The position numbers were made by a program, and so were the translations under genes. Positions 7,467 through 15,725 of a stretch of 64,000 bases of DNA are shown here, piece by piece. Origin of the DNA: Ferruginibacter sp. (GTDB lineage: Bacteria; Bacteroidota; Bacteroidia; Chitinophagales; Chitinophagaceae). Within the stretch, counting starts at the first letter, position 1; each line of letters starts with the position of its first letter. Under the pieces are notes generated by a model. It was not told the origin of the DNA. It searched no databases and saw only the letters and a program-made list of their open reading frames with translations. The stretch is taken from positions 89,064-153,063 of the forward strand of contig JAHBTN010000007.1 of the NCBI GenBank assembly GCA_019638575.1, given 5' to 3'.

Positions 7467-9566
7467 TTAATAAGCGCTGATCTTCTTTTTTAACAACTGC
7501 GCATTAATAGCAACAATGATAGTACTCAAACTCATCAATACAGCACCAACTGCCGGACCTAAAACAAATCCTGCTTTATATAATACACCGGCGGCCAAAG
7601 GAATGGCGAAGCTGTTATAGGCTGTAGCCCAAACCAGGTTCTGTACCATTTTTTTGTACGTTGCTTTGCCAAATAAAATAAGATTTGCAATATCTTTTGG
7701 ATTACTGTTTACTAAAATTATATCGGCTGTTTCTGCTGCCACATCCGTGCCGGAGCCTACTGCAATACCAACATCCGATTGTGCTAAAGCCGGTGCGTCA
7801 TTCACACCGTCGCCTGTCATGGCAACAAACTCACCCTTACTTTGCAATTCTTTTACAATCTCTACTTTCTGGTGCGGCAACACTTCTGAATAGTATCCAT
7901 CCAATTTCAATTCATCAGACACGGCTTTGGCTACCGTTTCATTATCCCCGGTTGCCATCAATACTTTAATTCCATTCTTTTTAAACACCTGGATTGCTTC
8001 TGCACTTTCGGGCCTTATCGCATCTGCCAAGGCAATGTATCCTACCAACTTATCATCAACTAAAACAAAAACAACAGTTTCTGCTTTGCTTGAATAAGCT
8101 CCTTCAGGAATGGTCAGATTTTTATCTTTCAGATATCCTGGGCTTACCACTTTTACTGATTTACCCTCTACCGTTGCTTCAACACCTTTGCCTGTAATGG
8201 CATTAAATTTTTCAGCTTTGGGAATGGTAACGTCGTGTTCTTTTACTTCATTGATTATACCGACAGCAATAGGATGCTCTGATGTTTGTTCCAAAGCACT
8301 CGCCAACCTCAATATTTCATCTTTTGAAAATTCAGTATTAACTGACTCAAATCTGGTAACACCAAAAACGCCGGTTGTTAATGTTCCCGTCTTGTCAAAC
8401 AGGAGTACTGTAATTTTTCTTGATTCTTCAAAAGCCGTTCTGTTACGAATTAATAAACCGTTTTGTGCTGATACTGCAGTAGAAATGGCTACAACCAGGG
8501 GAATAGCCAAACCCAATGCATGGGGACAGGCAATTACCATTACCGTTACCATACGCTCCAACGCAAATACAAAAGGATATCCTGCTATCAGCCAAACAGC
8601 CAATGTTCCAAAACCTACCGATAAAGCAATATAGGTAAGCCATTTGGCAGCCCTGTCGCTGAAGTTCTGCATTTTGGATTTTGCTTTCTGTGCTTCTTCT
8701 ACCAGCTTAATCACTTTGTTCAGGTAACTGTCTTTCCCTGTATGTTCCACTTTTATCTTCAAAGAACCGTTACCATTTATAGAGCCTCCAATCACTTTAT
8801 TATCTTTCTCTTTCTTTACTGGTTTTGATTCTCCTGTGAGCATGGATTCGTTTAAGTAACTACTACCTTCTACAATAATTCCATCAGCAGGTACTTTTTC
8901 TCCGGGCTTGATCAGAATAATATCTTCCTTCTTTAATGCTTCCAGTTTTATATCTTCCACCTGACCATCCGATTTTACCCGGTGTGCTTCGGCAGGCATC
9001 ATGCTAACTAATAATTGCAGGGCTTTGGATGCCCCTAATACGGATTTCATTTCAAGCCAATGGCCTAAGAGCATAATCACAATCAATGTAGCCAGTTCCC
9101 AGAAAAAATCCATTCCTTTTAATCCGAAAACAGTTGCTGTGCTGTAAAAATAGGCGACAGAAATAGCCATTGCAATCAGGGTCATCATACCCGGACCTTT
9201 CTGTTTAATTTCGGTAATGAAACCTTTCAGGAAAGGCCAGCCGCCCCAGAAATAGATTACAGATGGCATAGGTAATACATAGGAATTTCCAGGCACTGCT
9301 AAGCTATATCCAAAAAAACCTTGTATCATCGGTGATAATATCAATACAGGTATAGTAAGAATAAGGCTTACCCAAAACCGCTTTTCAAAATCCTTTATCA
9401 TCATTTTGTGATGGTCGTGGCCTGCCATACCCATCGGTATGCTGCCGTGGTCATGTTTCATTTTACTATGATCCATTCCTGCCTTGCCGGCAGGCAGGTT
9501 GGAATGATCCATATTACCGTGATCCAATCCCTGCTGTTGATGATGTTCGTGTTTGTTATGATCCAT
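7467..9566 (-). CDS. copB: copper-exporting P1B-type ATPase, CPH (CopB) type
   Basis: A 699-residue inner-membrane ATPase exporting copper or silver ions. The N-terminus (1-55) is a His/Met-rich tail with repeats of MDHS(N/K), in place of HMA domains. Motifs in order: actuator loop TGES (244-247), membrane motif CPH (347-349) that defines the CopB/P1B-3 group, phosphorylation site DKTGTLT (D391), and GDGVNDAPALAQSD of the hinge. Length is normal. It is the last gene of the ten-gene cus-type operon, 11 bp after the AAA-ATPase gene. Seven residues (LPAGKAG, 24-30) in the metal-binding tail come from a palindromic DNA insertion. P1B-3 pumps are reported to prefer Cu(II) or Cu(I); the exact ion cannot be read here. 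Confidence 0.94.
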   Translation of the reverse strand: MDHNKHEHHQQQGLDHGNMDHSNLPAGKAGMDHSKMKHDHGSIPMGMAGHDHHKMMIKDFEKRFWVSLILTIPVLILSPMIQGFFGYSLAVPGNSYVLPMPSVIYFWGGWPFLKGFITEIKQKGPGMMTLIAMAISVAYFYSTATVFGLKGMDFFWELATLIVIMLLGHWLEMKSVLGASKALQLLVSMMPAEAHRVKSDGQVEDIKLEALKKEDIILIKPGEKVPADGIIVEGSSYLNESMLTGESKPVKKEKDNKVIGGSINGNGSLKIKVEHTGKDSYLNKVIKLVEEAQKAKSKMQNFSDRAAKWLTYIALSVGFGTLAVWLIAGYPFVFALERMVTVMVIACPHALGLAIPLVVAISTAVSAQNGLLIRNRTAFEESRKITVLLFDKTGTLTTGVFGVTRFESVNTEFSKDEILRLASALEQTSEHPIAVGIINEVKEHDVTIPKAEKFNAITGKGVEATVEGKSVKVVSPGYLKDKNLTIPEGAYSSKAETVVFVLVDDKLVGYIALADAIRPESAEAIQVFKKNGIKVLMATGDNETVAKAVSDELKLDGYYSEVLPHQKVEIVKELQSKGEFVAMTGDGVNDAPALAQSDVGIAVGSGTDVAAETADIILVNSNPKDIANLILFGKATYKKMVQNLVWATAYNSFAIPLAAGVLYKAGFVLGPAVGAVLMSLSTIIVAINAQLLKKKISAY
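9478..9498. repeat. 21-bp palindromic repeat inserted in copB
   Basis: The plus strand reads CCTGCC - 5 nt - GGCAGG followed by CAGG, a GC-rich hairpin in AT-rich surroundings. It is exactly 21 bp, keeps the copB frame, and adds LPAGKAG between two MDHS repeats of the His/Met-rich tail. Confidence 0.6.
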
Positions 9567-9577
9567 GATAATTTATT

Positions 9578-10117
9578 TTACAGGTTCTTTAATATAAATT
9601 CCACTCTTTCATCGGGGCTGATTACCGGTACAAATACAACTGGAAATCCTAAAGACTGATATACTTCTATAATTAACTGGTGAATTAGTTTTTGTGCCTG
9701 TTCATCTTCTGTTCTTGCATAATCATTTACAAAAGGCAGCCTGTCAAGAATAAATATTTTTTTATAGGAGACATTCTTAATTGCATCAAGTAATATTTTA
9801 TCATATTCGAGATTCAAAAAACGGTAATAAGCCATTGCATCGGGGATAGCCCGGTCAAGAAAAACAGTATCTGACGGCGACAATTCAGCCTCCTGTTCAA
9901 TCTGCATATCTAATACCCCTAACTGAAATATTCTTTTATTTGCCCTGACCTCTTCAACAGTTTTTCCTTCCTCTTTCATTGTGTCAATATAATGCCTTGC
10001 ATGTTCAATAGTAGTTTTATAACCTCTTTCCGTTAGCAGGTTTATTACTGTTGTTTTCCCTGTGCTGGGCCCACCGGTAATGACAAACCAATTTGTCGTT
10101 TTATTTTGTTTCTCCAT
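9578..10117 (-). CDS. AAA_28-type ATPase/kinase
   Basis: A 179-residue cytoplasmic P-loop protein. Walker A is GGPSTGKTT (about 15-23), and a Walker-B-like FLDRAIPD lies near 85-92, as in the AAA_28/NadR-kinase-like group of small nucleotide kinases. A conserved LDRLPFVNDYART follows near 122-135. The substrate is unknown. It lies in the cus operon 11 bp from its neighbours on both sides. The link to metal resistance is by position only. Confidence 0.75.
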   Translation of the reverse strand: MEKQNKTTNWFVITGGPSTGKTTVINLLTERGYKTTIEHARHYIDTMKEEGKTVEEVRANKRIFQLGVLDMQIEQEAELSPSDTVFLDRAIPDAMAYYRFLNLEYDKILLDAIKNVSYKKIFILDRLPFVNDYARTEDEQAQKLIHQLIIEVYQSLGFPVVFVPVISPDERVEFILKNL

Positions 10118-10128
10118 GACGTTTCAAT

Positions 10129-10605
10129 TCAATTTTTACTGGTATCATATTTTTCCAAGAACCATTTTGTTATCATACTGCGTTCTTTGCCAGACAGCCT
10201 TGCCTTTTTATGCAGCAGTTTATAAGAAGTCAAAGGCATATCTCCGTCTTTCACCTGGCTGGCAATAGATTTGAGCTTACTTTGCTGCCTTCTTTTTGAA
10301 TAAGTTTCAAACTCATCAAAATTCAATTCTTCCTTACCTTCCAGTATATGCCTGTTCAGAAACCATGAAACCGGTTGTATGTTACTATACCAGGGGTAGT
10401 TTGTATTGTTGCTGTGGCAATCATAACATGCTGCTTTTAAAATCTGCATTATGGAATCCGGCATAGGATAAAGTTGCTCCATACCTTTATGTGCAGTTGC
10501 CGATGAAATATTCCTTTCGGGTCCTGGAATAAACTGAATCAACCCAAATATCAGCAGCAATACCAATCCTGCTTTTTTCCATCTTGATTTTGGCAGGTAA
10601 CGCAT
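10129..10605 (-). CDS. haem-binding-domain protein (cytochrome-like)
   Basis: A 158-residue protein with one N-terminal membrane anchor (about residues 12-25) and a single haem-attachment motif CYDCHS (CxxCH), followed by NNTNYPWYSNIQP, characteristic of the Haem_bd family. It should be exported and anchored facing the periplasm. The family's biochemical role is not known to me; an electron-transfer role in copper handling is possible. It is a middle gene of the cus operon. Confidence 0.8.
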   Translation of the reverse strand: MRYLPKSRWKKAGLVLLLIFGLIQFIPGPERNISSATAHKGMEQLYPMPDSIMQILKAACYDCHSNNTNYPWYSNIQPVSWFLNRHILEGKEELNFDEFETYSKRRQQSKLKSIASQVKDGDMPLTSYKLLHKKARLSGKERSMITKWFLEKYDTSKN

Positions 10606-10617
10606 ATCTGAATGTTT

Positions 10618-11193
10618 TTACTTTACCTGAAATTCAAAACCAACCAACAGTTTTTCCCATGCAACTGAAATCCGTACTTTGTTACTCTTTAATTCTTCTA
10701 TAAAATATTGCAACCGTTCAGTCGGTGCATTTTTCTTTGGTTTCACTTTTACTCTTATTACATCCTCCGTTTCACCATATTCTGTGGCCAGGTGTTGTTT
10801 CCAGTTTTTATTGATGATCAATGTCCATTCCTTTTTTCCGGGTATGGTAAAAAATGCATACTTGCCGGACGGGATTTCTTTTCCTTCAACAACAATCGTT
10901 TTATTAAATTCGATTGTTGTAGCATCGTGGGCACCTGTTACCCAAACTTCATTATATGGAACCAGGCCTCCCCAGATTATCCGGTTACGGACACCGGGAG
11001 AATGATAGTTGATTTTTATACTGTCGTTGTTTACAATTGCAAAGGCCATTGATTTGATACTCTTTTTGCTGGTATCTTTTACGAGGTTTGGATTATAACA
11101 AACTTCTTCTGTTTTTTTCTGTTGACTGAAGACCATAGAAGGTGATGAAAACAGAATAATCAGGACTGAATAAAGCAATTTATTGATTTTCAT
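10618..11193 (-). CDS. DUF2911 secreted protein
   Basis: A 191-residue protein with a signal peptide (residues 1-23, ending near VFSQQ) and a DUF2911 domain over most of its length. Visible landmarks are SPGVRNRIIWGGLVPYNEVW and WTLIINKN. In this family the domain is predicted to be a periplasmic beta-rich fold of unknown role. It sits in the cus operon 11-12 bp from each neighbour. Confidence 0.8.
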   Translation of the reverse strand: MKINKLLYSVLIILFSSPSMVFSQQKKTEEVCYNPNLVKDTSKKSIKSMAFAIVNNDSIKINYHSPGVRNRIIWGGLVPYNEVWVTGAHDATTIEFNKTIVVEGKEIPSGKYAFFTIPGKKEWTLIINKNWKQHLATEYGETEDVIRVKVKPKKNAPTERLQYFIEELKSNKVRISVAWEKLLVGFEFQVK

Positions 11194-11204
11194 ATTTTGT
11201 TGTT

Positions 11205-11870
11205 TTAATTTTTAGTTGTACTTATAATCTGTACTTCGCCAAACATTGTTTTGAAACGCTTTTTAATTTCTACATTTTTAAACCCTGCATTTGAAATCAA
11301 CTCGGGTAATAATCCTTTAGCATTTGCATCAGTTGGTTTAAACCCATCAAATCCTCTGATAATATTGAAAAGGATTCTTTGAACCCTGGATTCAGAACGT
11401 CCGAAATCTGCAATATGTAATTGCCCGTTATTGCTTAAAACCCTACAAATCTCAGTCAAAGCTATTTTCTTTGACTCTGTATCAAGGTGGTGAAAAACAA
11501 GAGAAGAAATTACACGGTCGAATGAGCCGCTTTTAAATGGCAGCTTTTCACCTGTATAGTCTAAAAGAAAAATATCAGATTTCTGCTCTTTAATTTTATT
11601 TAATGCCCTATTCAATATTTTCCTGTCAACATCAATACCAGTAACTCTTGCGTTCGGATGCATTTGTTTCGTCATTATTGAAAGTGTGGCTGTACCACAT
11701 CCGAAGTCCAATACAGTATGCCCGGTAGCGATGTCAGCTTGCCTGATAAGTTCCATTTTGATTTTTTTTTCTGGCATTGTGATATTAACCAAAGTGTCAT
11801 AAAAAGGTGTGAGCCATCTAAATCTTAATGCCGGGATATATTTTTTTTCTTTCATTGTTACTATTTTCAA
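11205..11870 (-). CDS. class I SAM-dependent methyltransferase
   Basis: A 221-residue cytoplasmic methyltransferase. Motif I is VLDFGCGTATLS (about 53-64), followed by the acidic end of strand 2 (VTGIDVD). The N-terminal part resembles UbiE/COQ5-like enzymes. The start at 11870 abuts the adaptor stop; an ATG five codons in (11855) is equally likely. The substrate is unknown; the enzyme lies inside the cus operon between the adaptor and DUF2911 genes. Confidence 0.8.
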   Translation of the reverse strand: MKIVTMKEKKYIPALRFRWLTPFYDTLVNITMPEKKIKMELIRQADIATGHTVLDFGCGTATLSIMTKQMHPNARVTGIDVDRKILNRALNKIKEQKSDIFLLDYTGEKLPFKSGSFDRVISSLVFHHLDTESKKIALTEICRVLSNNGQLHIADFGRSESRVQRILFNIIRGFDGFKPTDANAKGLLPELISNAGFKNVEIKKRFKTMFGEVQIISTTKN

Positions 11871-13064
11871 TTAATGCTGATGACCACTCATGCCATCACT
11901 TCCCTTTTTAAATACAAACTCACTTTGTAACAGATAAGCGCCGCTCATGACCACCACATCGCCATTTTGTAACCCTGATTTTATTTCCAGCCTGTCGCCG
12001 CTTTCCAAACCAGTTTGTACCATTTTCATCTTATAACTGTTTTTGCCCGACTGTACCCATACAATATTCATTTTACCGTCACGTAGTACTGCATCTGATG
12101 GAAGTGTAAGTGTATTCAGTTCTTTACTTTTAATGATGACATATACAGGCATACCGGGTTTTAGCAAGCCCCCGGGATTAGGTATGGAAACACGGACCAG
12201 GTTCAGTCTGCTGTCTGAAACAATTTCCGGATTGGCAAATTCTATTTTCCCTTTCCATTCTTTGCCGGGTATATCCGGAAACTGAACAATGGCAGTTCCT
12301 TTCAGGTCTATGGCTGACAGCTGTGATGTATATACCTGTGCTTCTGCCCACAATGAAGAAAGGTCGGCCAACTTCACAATGGTACTTCCTTCCGATACAT
12401 ACTGCCCTTCCATCACCGGCAGTTCAGTAATATAGCCTGATTCGATACTGTAGAAAGATGTGAGTGGAGACGACTTTTTTGATTTTGTTAATTCACTTAC
12501 CTGTGCTTCACTCATACCCCACAACAGCAATTTTGTTTTTGCACTTTGAACCAGCCTGTTAAAATCTATGATGGAATTATCAAGCGATTGTTGTTTTTCA
12601 ACGGCAGCAATATATTCCTGTTTTGCGTTATTCAATTCTTCACTGTACAAATCATACAAGTGTGCCCCTTTTGAAACATAATCACCCATGTTTTTAAAAT
12701 ACAACCTGTCTATGCGCCCCATGATACGGGCATTGATGCTGTTTACTTTTGTTTCGTCTGTATTCAGTGTTGCTGTAAGAATCATTTTATCTCCAATCAT
12801 CCCATTACGGATCGTGTCTGTTTGAATATTGCCCAAACGGATTTGTTCATCATTGAGCAATATTTCATCTGCAGCGGTATTCGTTTTTTTCACTACAATC
12901 AGATCCATGTGGCAGATGGGGCATGTTCCTGGTTTATCCTGCATAATCTGCGGGTGCATACTACAGGTGTAATATTCATCCTTATTGACTGTTGTTGTTT
13001 TCTTGCTTTTACATGAAGCCAAGACAAATAAAACTGAAGCGATAATTATCAAATATTTTTTCAT
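11871..13064 (-). CDS. cusB: RND periplasmic adaptor with one HMBD repeat (CusB-like)
   Basis: A 397-residue lipoprotein (lipobox ending at C18). An N-terminal heavy-metal-binding repeat reads YTCSMHPQI (C34, H37) and CPICHM (C48, C51). The rest is a membrane-fusion protein with hairpin, lipoyl-like and beta-barrel parts, and a Met/His tail GMSGHQH. It links the inner-membrane pump to TolC and passes metal to it. It lies 6 bp after a second adaptor gene, so the operon encodes two different adaptors. Confidence 0.9.
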   Translation of the reverse strand: MKKYLIIIASVLFVLASCKSKKTTTVNKDEYYTCSMHPQIMQDKPGTCPICHMDLIVVKKTNTAADEILLNDEQIRLGNIQTDTIRNGMIGDKMILTATLNTDETKVNSINARIMGRIDRLYFKNMGDYVSKGAHLYDLYSEELNNAKQEYIAAVEKQQSLDNSIIDFNRLVQSAKTKLLLWGMSEAQVSELTKSKKSSPLTSFYSIESGYITELPVMEGQYVSEGSTIVKLADLSSLWAEAQVYTSQLSAIDLKGTAIVQFPDIPGKEWKGKIEFANPEIVSDSRLNLVRVSIPNPGGLLKPGMPVYVIIKSKELNTLTLPSDAVLRDGKMNIVWVQSGKNSYKMKMVQTGLESGDRLEIKSGLQNGDVVVMSGAYLLQSEFVFKKGSDGMSGHQH

Positions 13065-13070
13065 AGTGAT

Positions 13071-14444
13071 TTAATTTGTTTTAATGAAACTTTCACTGTC
13101 TACCAGGTATTGTGCATTGGCGGCAACTGCTTCTGTTTTTTCCAAACCGGCTAACACCTGTACCAGATGTTTATTGGTAATGCCTGTTTCTATTTTTCTT
13201 GCTACAAATGCTTCTCCTGTTCTTACAAAAACCACTTTCTCCAAACCCAATGATAATACCGCTTCTTCCGGCAGCCAGTTGGCGGATCGGTCACCGGCAA
13301 AAATGGTCGCTTTCACCTGGCTGCCTATGGGAATTCTGTAGGTTGAATTATCGAAATAAACTCTCGCAGTAACCGTTTTACTACCGGCTCTGTAAACAGG
13401 TTCTATGTAGCTGATTGAGGCCCTGAAATCGTCAGCCGGATTTGTTTCGGGAGTGATACGTACCTTATTACCAACTTTAACCATTGCTGCCTGCCCGGTA
13501 AAAATGTTCAGCAATGCCCATGCCCTGTTGGGATTATACACGGCAAAAATGTTTTGCCCTTTCTGTATATACATGCCCTCTTTAACTGATAACTCTTCGG
13601 TAGTAACCGCCACCTGCTGCATGGCTTCGGGTTGGTTGTTGCCCATGCCAGCACTGTTGCTTTCGTGAATATGACCGCTGTAATTGCTGAATACAGAAAC
13701 TTTGTAAGATGGTTTACCGGTTTTTATCACATTGCTTACTTGCAGGTTGCCCATGCCCAGCAAATACAATTTTTGTTTGGATGCATTGATGAGCACCATA
13801 TTCTCCGGGTCATTTTTCAAAAGAAACAGGAGGTTTTCCTGTGCAGTCAATAATTCAGGACTATAGATGTCCATGATGCGTTGCCCTTTGCTGATCTTCT
13901 GATACCGGTATTTCACATACAGTTTTTCTATCCTGCCTGAAAAATTGGAAGAGATAACTCCTGTCTGCCTGGTGTCGTATGTGATAAAGCCGTATGATTC
14001 CATTTCTATATCTTCTTCCCTTGCCATCATGTGTACCATTGGCACATTGGCAATCACCTGCTGGTTGGAAGGCTTTAGTAAAGTATTCAGCGAAACTGCT
14101 TTGGGTTCATTGGGTGATTTTACTTTTTCCAGTTGCATTCCACAAATGGGGCAGGTTCCGGCTGTATCGCTTTGCACCTGTGGGTGCATAGGGCAAGTAT
14201 ATCCTTTGGTTATTACCATACTGCTGTCGGACATGTCATGGCCGGAATGCATCGAATGATTTTCCATCAGCACCAGATCCATACCGCATTTGGGACATTT
14301 ACCGGGCTTGTCGCTGAAAACAGAATCCTGCGGCATGGGACAGGTGTACATCACTGTTGCTTTTTCATTGCCACCATTACAGGCAATAAAGAAAACAGCC
14401 AATGCAAAAACTGCAACCCATTTTATTTTATAAATACATTTCAT
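13071..14444 (-). CDS. RND periplasmic adaptor with two HMBD repeats
   Basis: A 457-residue lipoprotein (lipobox FFIAC, C22). Two heavy-metal-binding repeats lie at about 33-60 (YTCPMPQDS, CPKCGM) and 82-107 (YTCPMHPQV, CPICGM), separated by a Met/His stretch MHSGHDMSDSSM. The remainder is a CusB-type membrane-fusion protein. It shares only general similarity with the next adaptor, so it is not a recent duplicate. It is preceded by the TolC gene (10 bp) and followed by the second adaptor (6 bp). Confidence 0.88.
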   Translation of the reverse strand: MKCIYKIKWVAVFALAVFFIACNGGNEKATVMYTCPMPQDSVFSDKPGKCPKCGMDLVLMENHSMHSGHDMSDSSMVITKGYTCPMHPQVQSDTAGTCPICGMQLEKVKSPNEPKAVSLNTLLKPSNQQVIANVPMVHMMAREEDIEMESYGFITYDTRQTGVISSNFSGRIEKLYVKYRYQKISKGQRIMDIYSPELLTAQENLLFLLKNDPENMVLINASKQKLYLLGMGNLQVSNVIKTGKPSYKVSVFSNYSGHIHESNSAGMGNNQPEAMQQVAVTTEELSVKEGMYIQKGQNIFAVYNPNRAWALLNIFTGQAAMVKVGNKVRITPETNPADDFRASISYIEPVYRAGSKTVTARVYFDNSTYRIPIGSQVKATIFAGDRSANWLPEEAVLSLGLEKVVFVRTGEAFVARKIETGITNKHLVQVLAGLEKTEAVAANAQYLVDSESFIKTN

Positions 14445-14454
14445 TCGATTCGTT

Positions 14455-15705
14455 TTATTTTATTTCCAAAATTTTCATCAGTTCTGCCTGCATCTGCAAA
14501 CCCTTTTGCAACTGGTCAAAGTATTCCATCTGCGTCATGTTCAATGCTTCCCAGGCATCGAACAACTCAAATAACTCTTCGGTATTTTGCTCGTAGCCTA
14601 ATTGCATGGTTTGAAAATTCCGTCGCAATGCCGGGATGATCTGTTCTTCATACAATTTCATCTGCTTCTTTTTCAGTTCCAGTTCGGTGAAACTGTTATC
14701 AGCCATGCCGCCTGCTTCATTAATAATCATCTGTTGCTGGTTCCGCAATGCTTCATTTTGCCAAACAAGACTTTCAGCTTTTGCCTTATTCATTTTGGAG
14801 GACCATTTTGCAAGGGGGATTTTCACCATCCCCATTACCGTAAACATCAGGGGCTGCCTGGCCCAGCCCGTCATGTGATTGTACTGGATTCCAAACTCCG
14901 GTTTCAGTTTTGCCAACTCTGCTGTGCGTTCCAGTTTATTCACTTCAATACTTCTGTCAATTACTTTAATATCGCTACGCTGTTTCATCAGGGATACAGA
15001 ATCAAACATGGCCCTGTTAAAGTTGTTCCATACATAATTCGTATCAACTGCAAAGGCTGTTTCCGTACTCCTGTTCATTACTGTGTTAATGGCAATACGT
15101 TTCTGGTTAATTTCATTACGCAACATCAACTGCATATTTTCTACGTTGGCCAAAGCCGCTTTCGCTTTATAATAGGCACTGATTTTGCCCAGTCCGTTTT
15201 TATACCGGATTTCTGCACTCTGCATCATAAATTTTAGCAGCTTATCATTTTCGTCCAGCACTTTCAGTTTCTTTTCCAGAACAATCCAGTCATAGTAGTT
15301 TTTTCTTGCTGTAAACAACAGTTCATTTACTATCACATCTTTTTTTTGTAATTCTACTGATGACTGTGCATTCATGTAAGCAAACTCAGCATTCTGCCTT
15401 TTTTTATTGGGAAACATCTGCTGGGCAGAAATCATAAAAGCACCCATGCCCGGCTGGCCGTTCATTGATTTCCACCTGCCGGGATCATAAGGAGTCTGAA
15501 AAAAACCAGCGCCTACTTCCGGCGGCATCCAGCTATAAGCACCTTTGGCTTCTTCGTTCATAGAACGGGCTTCGGCATCCAGCATTTTTAAAGCAGGATG
15601 GTTGGTTTGAATGGCCGATTGAATTTCCTGCATGGACAACACCTGTTGCGACATGGCAACTGATGTTATCAGCGTTAAACCAATCAATATTTGAAAACGT
15701 TTCAT
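14455..15705 (-). CDS. TolC-family outer-membrane channel (CusC-like)
   Basis: A 416-residue outer-membrane efflux protein with a signal peptide (1-19, ending near AMSQQ) and the two long coiled-coil halves expected of the family, e.g. about 125-200 and 330-410. It supplies the outer-membrane exit for the RND pump encoded immediately upstream (20 bp gap) and the adaptors immediately downstream. The last residues, MQAELMKILEIK, form an amphipathic helix. Confidence 0.9.
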   Translation of the reverse strand: MKRFQILIGLTLITSVAMSQQVLSMQEIQSAIQTNHPALKMLDAEARSMNEEAKGAYSWMPPEVGAGFFQTPYDPGRWKSMNGQPGMGAFMISAQQMFPNKKRQNAEFAYMNAQSSVELQKKDVIVNELLFTARKNYYDWIVLEKKLKVLDENDKLLKFMMQSAEIRYKNGLGKISAYYKAKAALANVENMQLMLRNEINQKRIAINTVMNRSTETAFAVDTNYVWNNFNRAMFDSVSLMKQRSDIKVIDRSIEVNKLERTAELAKLKPEFGIQYNHMTGWARQPLMFTVMGMVKIPLAKWSSKMNKAKAESLVWQNEALRNQQQMIINEAGGMADNSFTELELKKKQMKLYEEQIIPALRRNFQTMQLGYEQNTEELFELFDAWEALNMTQMEYFDQLQKGLQMQAELMKILEIK

Positions 15706-15725
15706 ATTCTTTACTTTTTGTATGC

